A stretch of 30,499 nucleotides of DNA, taken from contig CALUJT010000001.1 of the NCBI GenBank assembly GCA_944321005.1, forward strand, positions 1-30,499, written 5' to 3'. The DNA comes from an uncultured Atopobiaceae bacterium (GTDB lineage Bacteria; Actinomycetota; Coriobacteriia; Coriobacteriales; Atopobiaceae). The position numbers were made by a program, and so were the translations under genes. Position 1 is the stretch's first letter. The number at the start of each line of letters is the position of its first letter. This document shows, piece after piece, positions 21,923 through 28,991 of this stretch. The notes under the pieces are model-generated. The model saw only the letters and a program-made list of their open reading frames with translations. It had not been told where the DNA came from and did no database searches.

Positions 21923-22863
21923 TGGCTGACGTCAAGAAGGTCGCCACGCGCCAGAGCTACGGCGAGGCGCTCGTGGAGCTCGGCGCCGAGCACGACGACT
22001 TCGTCGTCTTTGACGCGGACCTCGCCGCCGCCACGCAGACCGGCAAGTTCAAGGCCGCCTACCCGGAGCGCTTCTTCGACGCGGGCATCGCCGAGCAGAA
22101 CGTGATGGGCCTCGCCGCAGGCGTCGCCGCCACGGGTCGCGTGGCCTTTGCGAGCAGCTTTGCCATGTTCGCGGCCGGCCGCGCCTTCGATCAGGTGCGC
22201 AACTCCATCGGCTACCCGCACCTCAACGTGAAGATCGGCGCCACGCACGCCGGCATCTCCGTGGGCGAGGACGGCGCCACCCACCAGTGCAACGAGGACA
22301 TCGCCCTCATGCGCACCATCCCGGGCATGACCGTCATCGTGCCCGCGGACGACGTGGAGGCCAAGGCCGCCGTGCGCGCCGCCTACGAGTACGACGGCCC
22401 CGTCTACATGCGCTTCGGCCGCCTGGCCGTGCCGGTGTTCAACGACCCGGAGACCTACGAGTTCCAGCTGGGCAAGGGCATCGTCCTGCGCGAGGGCACC
22501 GACGTGACCGTCGTCGCCTGCGGCCTCATGGTCGCCGAGGCGCTCGCCGCCGCCGACGAGCTCGCCGAGAAGGGCGTCTCCGCCGAGGTCATCAACATCC
22601 ACACCATCAAGCCGCTCGACGAGGAGCTCGTCCGCGCGAGCGCCGCGAAGACCGGCTACGTGGTCACCGCCGAGGAGCACTCCGTGATCGGCGGCCTGGG
22701 CGACGCCGTGCTGGCGGCCCTGGCCGAGAGCCCCGTGCCCACGCGCAAGCTCGGCGTGAACGACGTCTTCGGCGAGTCCGGACCCGCCGTGGACCTGCTC
22801 CACAAGTATAATCTCGATGCGGCCGGCATCGTTGCCGCGGTCGAAGGTCTTCTCGCAAAGTAG
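21922..22863 (+). CDS. Transketolase, C-terminal (pyrimidine-binding) subunit
   Basis: This 313-residue protein carries the pyrimidine-binding and C-terminal domains: RFFDAGIAEQNVMGLAAGVA includes the catalytic Glu of the Pyr domain, and GATHAGISVGEDGATHQ is the usual transketolase loop. The C-terminal domain shows VINIHTIKPLDEE and TAEEHSVIGGLG. It forms the enzyme with the upstream subunit, and the one-base overlap suggests coupled, near-equimolar translation. Confidence 0.95.
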   Translation: MADVKKVATRQSYGEALVELGAEHDDFVVFDADLAAATQTGKFKAAYPERFFDAGIAEQNVMGLAAGVAATGRVAFASSFAMFAAGRAFDQVRNSIGYPHLNVKIGATHAGISVGEDGATHQCNEDIALMRTIPGMTVIVPADDVEAKAAVRAAYEYDGPVYMRFGRLAVPVFNDPETYEFQLGKGIVLREGTDVTVVACGLMVAEALAAADELAEKGVSAEVINIHTIKPLDEELVRASAAKTGYVVTAEEHSVIGGLGDAVLAALAESPVPTRKLGVNDVFGESGPAVDLLHKYNLDAAGIVAAVEGLLAK

Positions 22864-22876
22864 CTCGTCTTTGGTC

Positions 22877-22908
22877 GGCGCGCCCGGGCCCCACTCCCCG
22901 GGCGCGCC
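22877..22908 (+). terminator. GC-rich hairpin between transketolase and rpiB
   Basis: GGCGCGCCCGGG (22877-22888) pairs perfectly with 22897-22908 around an 8-nt loop. The tail is CCTTCG without a T-run. It may reduce read-through into rpiB or stabilise the upstream mRNA. Confidence 0.5.
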
Positions 22909-22927
22909 CCTTCGTCAGGGGGTCAGC

Positions 22928-23395
22928 ATGCGTCTTGCCATCGGAAACGACCACTCCGCGCTCGCCATCAAGGCCGAGGTGGTGGAGCACCTGAGGGATC
23001 GCGGCGACGTCGAGCTCGTGGACGTGGGCACCAACAGCCCCGAGAGCTTCGACTACGCCATCAGCGGCTACCGCGTGGCGAGGCTCGTCGCCGACGGCGA
23101 GGTGGACGGCGGCATCCTCATCTGCGGCACCGGCGTGGGCATCAGCCTCGCGGCCAACAAGGTCGACGGCATCCGCGCCTGCGTGTGCTCCGAGCCCTAC
23201 TCCGCCGAGCTCTCCAAGCGGCACAACAACACGAACATCATCTGCTTCGGCGCGCGCGTGGTGGGCCCCGAGGTCGCCAAGCAGATCGTCGACACCTGGA
23301 TGGACGCCGAGTTCGAGGGCGGTCGCCACGCCCGCCGCGTTGGCCAGATCATGGAGATTCAGGACACCCAGCGCCTCGCCGCGGCCGAGCAGTAG
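22928..23395 (+). CDS. rpiB: Ribose-5-phosphate isomerase B (RpiB/LacAB family)
   Basis: This 155-residue sugar-phosphate isomerase begins MRLAIGNDHSALAIKAEVVE. The catalytic cysteine is C66 in ICGTGVGISLAANK, and the ring-opening His is H99 in SKRHNNTNII. The second residue pair of the usual GxDHAG reads GNDHSA. It interconverts ribose-5-P and ribulose-5-P, completing the tal-transketolase set. The ATG at 22928 follows GGGGGTC. It is convergent with the tetR gene. Confidence 0.93.
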   Translation: MRLAIGNDHSALAIKAEVVEHLRDRGDVELVDVGTNSPESFDYAISGYRVARLVADGEVDGGILICGTGVGISLAANKVDGIRACVCSEPYSAELSKRHNNTNIICFGARVVGPEVAKQIVDTWMDAEFEGGRHARRVGQIMEIQDTQRLAAAEQ

Positions 23396-23429
23396 GCCCC
23401 GCCTGGCTGCCCGCCCGGGCCCGCGTCCG

Positions 23430-23972
23430 CTACCAGAGCCGCGCGACGGCGTCGCTCGCGTCGGCGATGGCGTCGATCACGAGCCGACGGTCCTTCTCGC
23501 CCCCGCCGCGCGCCCAGCGCATGTACGCTGCGTGGCTCCCGTGCACCTGGTAGGTGAGGAGCACGTTGAAGCGCGCGTCCTGTGCGAGCCTGGCGTCGGT
23601 GCGCAGGAAGCGCCCGCGCAGCTCGCTCTCCACGGTCTCTATGAGCATGTGCTCCTGCCCGCGAGAGAAGAGCGCGTCGATCTCGTCCGCATGGGCCATG
23701 AACGACGAGAAGAGCGCGCAGGTGAACGCCCTTGTGTCCCCGAGCAGGTCGTTCGGCCGCTCGAGCCCGTCTATGATTTTGCGCACCAGGCTCTCCTGGA
23801 GCTCGGCGGAGAGGTCAAAGATGCTGTGATAGTGCAGGTAGAAGGTGGCCTTGCTCACCTCAGCCCGCTCGCAGAGCTCGCGGACCGAGACGCGCTCGAG
23901 CGGGCGGTCCCTCCGCATGTCGAGGAAGGCCTCGCGCAGGGCTCGCCGCGTCTTTGTGGTCCTGAGGTCCAT
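23430..23972 (-). CDS. TetR-family transcriptional regulator
   Basis: This 180-residue protein has a TetR N-terminal helix-turn-helix at about residues 27-49 (RVSVRELCERAEVSKATFY, then LHYHSIFDL). The C-terminal part is an unassigned helical ligand/dimer domain (QVHGSHAAYMRWARGG). The ATG at 23972 follows AAGGAG on the minus strand and is preferred over an in-frame ATG at 24050. It is divergent from the branching-enzyme gene, and two copies of the same dyad lie on the two promoters (see 23996-24009 and 24065-24078). Likely an autorepressor that also controls the neighbour; the ligand is unknown. Confidence 0.9.
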   Translation of the reverse strand: MDLRTTKTRRALREAFLDMRRDRPLERVSVRELCERAEVSKATFYLHYHSIFDLSAELQESLVRKIIDGLERPNDLLGDTRAFTCALFSSFMAHADEIDALFSRGQEHMLIETVESELRGRFLRTDARLAQDARFNVLLTYQVHGSHAAYMRWARGGGEKDRRLVIDAIADASDAVARLW

Positions 23973-23995
23973 GTCCTTGTCTCCTTGCGGAAATC

Positions 23996-24009
23996 GTCCA
24001 GTATTTGAC
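23996..24009. promoter_or_regulatory. TetR operator-like dyad, copy 1 (tetR promoter)
   Basis: GTCCAGTATTTGAC follows the partial dyad GTCnAnTAnTnGAC. Its reverse complement matches copy 2 at 12 of 14 positions. Confidence 0.65.
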
Positions 24010-24028
24010 CCCTGCGAGGAGCCGTCAA
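24000..24028 (-). promoter_or_regulatory. tetR promoter
   Basis: On the minus strand, TTGACG (24023-24028) and AATACT (24000-24005) are separated by 17 bp. The dyad at 23996-24009 covers the -10. Confidence 0.7.
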
Positions 24029-24055
24029 TGGCGGCCGGCCCCTCCGGCACCTACA

Positions 24056-24084
24056 TTGATGGTGGTCAATTACTAGACGATAGT
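24056..24084 (+). promoter_or_regulatory. Promoter of the branching-enzyme gene
   Basis: TTGATG (24056-24061) and GATAGT (24079-24084) are separated by 17 bp, pointing at the glgB start at 24107. Copy 2 of the dyad fills the spacer. Confidence 0.65.
24065..24078. promoter_or_regulatory. TetR operator-like dyad, copy 2 (glgB promoter)
   Basis: GTCAATTACTAGAC has the same GTCnAnTAnTnGAC symmetry as copy 1, in inverted orientation, with centres 69 bp apart. Confidence 0.65.
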
Positions 24085-24106
24085 ACATAAACTGCCGGGA
24101 GGGGTC

Positions 24107-25909
24107 ATGAGCACCTGGGACGACGTCGACCTGAACGCCTTCTATCGTGGCGAGGACCCCGAGTGCTGGCGCTGGATGGGGGCGCGGCCGGGAGCCGACG
24201 GGGTGGACTTTCGCGTCTTTGCGCCCGGCGCGCGCAACGTCTCTGTGCTCACGGGCGGCCGCGAGCTTCCCATGGCGCGCGCCCTCAACGGATGCTTCTT
24301 CGAGGCGCACGTCCCCGGCGCACGGGTGGGCGATGCCTACGAGTACCGCGTCCAGGGCGCGGACGGGAGCCGCCGGGACCACGCGGACCCGTTCGCGCTT
24401 GCCTCCGAGCTCAGGCCGCAGCATCGCTCCGTGGTGAGCGACGTCCTCTCCCACCCGGCTCGGTGCGTGACGGGGCGGGACGCATGCTTCGACAGGCCGA
24501 TGAGCATCTACGAGGTCCACGCGGGCTCGTGGAGAAAGCCCGGCGGCGCCAACGCCGAGCCGGACGCGTGGTACACCTACGACGAGCTAGCCGACCGGCT
24601 GGTTCCCTACGTGCGCGAGCTGGGGTGCACGCACGTGGAGTTCCTGCCGCTCGCCGAGCACCCCTTTGACGGCTCGTGGGGCTACCAGGTGAGCGGGCCC
24701 TTCTCGCCCACGCGCCGCTACGGCGAGCGGGGGCAGCTCGTGGCCCTCGTGGACCGTCTGCACGAGGCCGGGGTCGGGACCATCCTGGACTTCGTGCCCG
24801 TGCACTTTGCCACGGACGCCTGGGCGCTCGCCAACTTCGACGGGACCGCGCTCTACGAGTACCCCAACGACGCCGTGGGCGTCTCCGAGTGGGGCAGCCA
24901 CAACTTCATGCACTCGCGCGGGGAGGTGCGCAGCCTCCTGCTCTCCGCGGCGGACCTCTGGCTGGGCGTCTACGGGTTTGACGGGCTGCGCCTGGACGCG
25001 GTGAGCCGCATCGTCTACTGGCAGGGGGACGAGAGCCGCGGCGTCAACGGCATGGGAGTCGGCTTCCTGCGGACGTTCTGCGACGTGCTGCACGCGCGCC
25101 ATCCCGGGTGCGTGCTCATAGCCGAGGACTCGAGCAGCTTTCCGGGCATCACGCGGCCCACGGCCGAGGGTGGGCTGGGCTTTGACTACAAGTGGGACCT
25201 CGGCTGGATGCACGACACGCTCTCGTACTTCCAGGCGCCCCCGGAGGAGCGCCGGAACGTTCCCGGGCGCCTCACGTTCTCGATGATGTACTACGGGGAC
25301 GAGCGCTACCTGCTGCCCCTCAGCCACGACGAGGTGGTGCACGGCAAGGCCACGATCGCCCAGAAGATGAACGGAGGCTACGAGCGCAAGTTTCCCCAGG
25401 CCCGCGCGCTCTACCTCTACATGGTCGCGCATCCCGGCAAGACGCTCGACTTCATGGGCAACGAGTTCGCCCAGCTCCGCGAGTGGGACGAGACGCGCGA
25501 GCAGGACTGGTGCCTGCTGGACTTCCCGGTTCATGACGCGTTTCTGCGGTTTCGCCGCGAGCTGGGGGCGGCGTACCGCGCCCACCCCGCCCTGTGGGAG
25601 CGTGACTACGAGCGGGACGGCTTCACGTGGCTCGACTGCGAGCAGCGGGAGCCCTGCTGCTGGGCCATCCTGCGCAGCGGCGGAGGGGAGTGCGTGGCGG
25701 CGCTGCTCAACTTCGACGACGAGGCTCATGCGTATGAGGTTCCGCTCCCGGCGGAGCTCTCTGGCTGCGAGGTCGAGGTTCTTCTCGATACGGACTGGCA
25801 GCGCTTTGGCGGCTCGACGCCGGACGGCACCACGGTCTGCGCCGCGCGCGGCAAGATCCTCACGGCGGAGATCCCGCCTCTCTCCGGGATGCTCGTGCTC
25901 CTCGCGTGA
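24107..25909 (+). CDS. glgB: 1,4-alpha-glucan (glycogen) branching enzyme
   Basis: This 600-residue GH13 enzyme forms alpha-1,6 branches. An N-terminal CBM48-like domain spans about residues 25-110 (VDFRVFAPGARNVSV). The catalytic barrel shows nucleophile D297 (DGLRLDAVS), acid/base E340 (LIAEDSSSFPGIT) and transition-state D408 (LPLSHDEVVHGK). FMGNEFAQ...EW is also typical of branching enzymes. It lacks the extra N1 domain of the longer E. coli type. GGGAGGGG precedes the ATG. No other glycogen genes adjoin it; control by the divergent TetR protein is suggested by the operator-like dyads. Confidence 0.93.
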   Translation: MSTWDDVDLNAFYRGEDPECWRWMGARPGADGVDFRVFAPGARNVSVLTGGRELPMARALNGCFFEAHVPGARVGDAYEYRVQGADGSRRDHADPFALASELRPQHRSVVSDVLSHPARCVTGRDACFDRPMSIYEVHAGSWRKPGGANAEPDAWYTYDELADRLVPYVRELGCTHVEFLPLAEHPFDGSWGYQVSGPFSPTRRYGERGQLVALVDRLHEAGVGTILDFVPVHFATDAWALANFDGTALYEYPNDAVGVSEWGSHNFMHSRGEVRSLLLSAADLWLGVYGFDGLRLDAVSRIVYWQGDESRGVNGMGVGFLRTFCDVLHARHPGCVLIAEDSSSFPGITRPTAEGGLGFDYKWDLGWMHDTLSYFQAPPEERRNVPGRLTFSMMYYGDERYLLPLSHDEVVHGKATIAQKMNGGYERKFPQARALYLYMVAHPGKTLDFMGNEFAQLREWDETREQDWCLLDFPVHDAFLRFRRELGAAYRAHPALWERDYERDGFTWLDCEQREPCCWAILRSGGGECVAALLNFDDEAHAYEVPLPAELSGCEVEVLLDTDWQRFGGSTPDGTTVCAARGKILTAEIPPLSGMLVLLA

Positions 25910-26005
25910 CAAAGGGGCGGGGCGCGCGTCCCCGAAATGTTTCAAGAAGGAGTCTCTTCTCGCCGAGCCGCGACGCCTGGCCTACACTCAGCCACGTCAG
26001 ACAGC

Positions 26006-26024
26006 CGCGGGCCAATAGCCCGCG
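26006..26024 (+). promoter_or_regulatory. Hairpin at the start of the argG leader region
   Basis: CGCGGGC-CAATA-GCCCGCG is a perfect 7-bp stem 14 nt before the leader ORF ribosome binding site. A possible -10 (TACACT, 25983-25988) lies just upstream. Confidence 0.35.
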
Positions 26025-26054
26025 CCCGCTCAACTACTGAGGAGGCCAACGTTG

Positions 26055-26153
26055 ATGAACGTTCGCAGCGCACGCGCGTGTGCCGCCTCCTCCCAGCTCG
26101 CCCGACGCCAGAACCGACGAATCACGCCCGCGATGTCGCGCGTGACGCTCTAG
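26055..26153 (+). CDS. Arginine-rich leader peptide of argG (putative attenuator)
   Basis: This 32-codon open frame begins at ATG 26055 with a strong TGAGGAGG at 26038-26045. It ends 98 nt before argG. The peptide contains seven Arg residues (positions 4, 7, 17, 18, 21, 22, 29), including the pairs RR at 17-18 and 21-22; three of the codons are CGA. There is no signal peptide or domain. Its position before an arginine-biosynthesis gene, the Arg clustering and the downstream alternative pairings (26131-26140 with 26192-26201, against the terminator at 26188-26205) suggest translation-dependent attenuation. Known leader peptides of this kind are described for his, trp and other operons. For argG this is inference. 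Confidence 0.6.
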   Translation: MNVRSARACAASSQLARRQNRRITPAMSRVTL

Positions 26154-26187
26154 CTTGACGGTTCTTCTTCACAGACCGAGCTTCTGC

Positions 26188-26215
26188 GCCCCGCGACGTC
26201 GGGGCATTCTTGTGT
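26188..26215 (+). terminator. Putative attenuator terminator before argG
   Basis: GCCCCG (26188-26193) pairs with CGGGGC (26200-26205) across CGACGT, followed by ATTCTTGTGT. Its 5' arm and loop can instead pair with CGATGTCGCG at 26131-26140 (nine Watson-Crick pairs and one G-U). Confidence 0.5.
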
Positions 26216-26251
26216 AGGCGCATCCAACACCCAGAGCGAAAGGGAAACATC

Positions 26252-27481
<1,230 letters not shown>

Positions 27482-27483
27482 CC

Positions 27484-27512
27484 TGTAAATTGGGGACTGT
27501 CCCCAATTTACA
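27484..27512. repeat. Perfect 29-bp REP-like palindrome
   Basis: TGTAAATTGGGGAC (27484-27497), a central T, then GTCCCCAATTTACA (27499-27512) form a perfect inverted repeat immediately after argG. The GGGGAC core recalls the REP-like repeat at 19497-19545. Confidence 0.75.
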
Positions 27513-27531
27513 TACGCGATTTGCGCTCGAG

Positions 27532-27565
27532 CGGCCTGCCGGGTCTCCCCCGACAGGCCGTTCTT
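27532..27565 (+). terminator. argG terminator
   Basis: CGGCCTGCCGGG (27532-27543) pairs with CCCGACAGGCCG (27549-27560) apart from one mismatch, with a 5-nt loop and TTCTT tail. Confidence 0.7.
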
Positions 27566-27579
27566 GTGGAAGCGCCGAG

Positions 27580-27659
27580 AATTAACGTACTTTGGTTTTC
27601 TGAAAACGAAAACTCAACTGGGCTTTTATCGGTTTTCAGGAAACCAAAGTACGTTAATT
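27580..27659. repeat. 80-bp AT-rich inverted-repeat element (MITE-like)
   Basis: Two 28-bp arms (27580-27607 and 27632-27659) match as inverted copies at 27 of 28 positions, around a 24-bp centre. Ends read AATTAACG...CGTTAATT. The left arm contains the perfect short palindrome GTTTTC-T-GAAAAC. It lies between argG and the 3' end of the convergent nuclease-like gene. Confidence 0.8.
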
Positions 27660-27708
27660 ATCCGCCGCACCGGGGTACGGCGCGCGACGGCTCTTTCTCA
27701 TCTGCGGC

Positions 27709-28806
27709 TTAATAGTTTCCGAGCGAGGTTCTGGAGGTTCCTGGTAGCAGGGAGAGGAGGAGTCCTCGCCTTTTGCGCACGTTCTCAGGGCTCCATGCCT
27801 GGGAAGATGCGAGCTGGGAAGAGGGCGGACCGCCGAGTCGTTCAGATGCCATAAGCGCCTCCAAGACGACCGCGTCGAGTCCGTCGGGCTGATATAGGTC
27901 TTCGGAGACAATTGGCATGATGACTCGCCCCTGTGCCGCGAGTTCTCGGTCTCTTCTGCGGTCGTCAACGTACTTTTCTCGAATATCCGTGAGATGCAGC
28001 CGAAGCTTGCTTTCGTTCTTCGCGATATCGGGGATGGCGTCCAGGCTGAGGTGGTCCTTTCCGTCATAGTTAAACCCCACGGGAAGATCCTCCAGCACGA
28101 TGTCGGGCACGCGTGAGGTCTTGCAGCCGCGTCGGACGAGCTCTGCCGGGGTTTCTTGGCGCACGTTCATGTGAAGACCTCCGAGCTCATAGCCGCTTTC
28201 AGAAACGGGTCGAGCCATAAGTAGCGCGCAGACGGATTCCGTTGAGGACCAGGCGTTGTCGTGGACGTATTTCAGCGCATGGAGAGCGGGATGGGTTCCC
28301 AGGATCCTGTGGCATTTCCCGATGAATGATCGTATGCCGTTGACGCTCGTGACCGCTTCGAGACCGTGCGTGACGGTTCCACAGCGTGGATTGGACGGAT
28401 CGCGTGAGAACGATCCGCAGAGCTCGTGCCCGAGGAGCTCGACGGCGGCGGGGTGCATGATTCGGGTGAGCTCAATGAAGAGCAGCTCGGGACAGGGGAT
28501 GACAAAGTTGTCGCTGATTTGGAGGAACGAGCCAAACGGGAGCCCCGAGGAGTAGATGGTCGTTTCGAAGAAGGACGCTCGCGGCCGAAGCTCCTGCGAG
28601 GGTACGGCGACATAGACTTTGTTTGACGTGTTTGGTGGGCCCGGGAGACCTAGAAGCTCATGCGGGAAGAGGCGTCCGGTCCATCTTTTCTGGGGAGAAC
28701 TGTCCGGCTCTGGCAGACCACAGACTTTCGCATGAGAAAACTCTCCCGTTCGCCTGACGTGCCGCAGAAGAGCGAGAGCGGACAGCATGTTGAGGCATAT
28801 CAGCAT
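27709..28806 (-). CDS. Vsr/DUF559-like endonuclease-fold protein (PD-(D/E)xK type), function unknown
   Basis: This 365-residue protein starts at ATG 28806, preceded by GAAGGGGG; a GTG at 28821 is an alternative. An N-terminal part of unknown fold is followed by a C-terminal region that fits Vsr-like nucleases: SSTESVCALLMARP (E190), GYELGGLHMNV, then VPDIVLEDLPVGFNYDGKDHL with D235, D248 and H252 in the usual spacing. Similar proteins are frequent in Coriobacteriia, to my knowledge, and are uncharacterised. The gene is visibly AT-richer with fewer GC-ending codons than argG and argH on either side. Its orientation opposes both. A promoter TCGACA-17-GATAAT lies at 28852-28880 and a hairpin over its ribosome binding site. 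Defence or selfish activity is speculation. Confidence 0.65.
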   Translation of the reverse strand: MLICLNMLSALALLRHVRRTGEFSHAKVCGLPEPDSSPQKRWTGRLFPHELLGLPGPPNTSNKVYVAVPSQELRPRASFFETTIYSSGLPFGSFLQISDNFVIPCPELLFIELTRIMHPAAVELLGHELCGSFSRDPSNPRCGTVTHGLEAVTSVNGIRSFIGKCHRILGTHPALHALKYVHDNAWSSTESVCALLMARPVSESGYELGGLHMNVRQETPAELVRRGCKTSRVPDIVLEDLPVGFNYDGKDHLSLDAIPDIAKNESKLRLHLTDIREKYVDDRRRDRELAAQGRVIMPIVSEDLYQPDGLDAVVLEALMASERLGGPPSSQLASSQAWSPENVRKRRGLLLSLLPGTSRTSLGNY

Positions 28807-28808
28807 AA

Positions 28809-28838
28809 CGACCCCCTTCACCTCAGTGATGGGGGTCG
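28809..28838 (-). promoter_or_regulatory. Hairpin sequestering the nuclease-gene ribosome binding site
   Basis: CGACCCCC (28809-28816) and GGGGGTCG (28831-28838) form a perfect 8-bp stem with a 14-nt loop. In the minus-strand transcript one arm contains the GGGGG Shine-Dalgarno of the gene starting at 28806. Confidence 0.55.
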
Positions 28839-28851
28839 CCGCGGTGGCTGG

Positions 28852-28880
28852 ATTATCGCATCCATAGCGGCTCGTGTCGA
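28852..28880 (-). promoter_or_regulatory. Promoter of the nuclease-like gene
   Basis: On the minus strand TCGACA (28875-28880) and GATAAT (28852-28857) are separated by 17 bp. Transcription would start near 28845, so the hairpin at 28809-28838 is at the very 5' end of the mRNA. Confidence 0.6.
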
Positions 28881-28991
28881 GTCTTTACGATATCGAGCGC
28901 ATGGGCGCGCGTTGCCCGCGGATGTCGGAGGGTATTCTCAGGACGCCCCTCTGATAAGCTAGACGGGACAAAACGCGAGGAAGGAGCCATC

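Noticed and set aside
24023..24070. CGTCAATGG and GGTCAAT as parts of a single long operator
   Set aside because: The better explanation is two separate 14-bp dyads plus the -35 TTGACG of tetR; the extra match is the -35 element.
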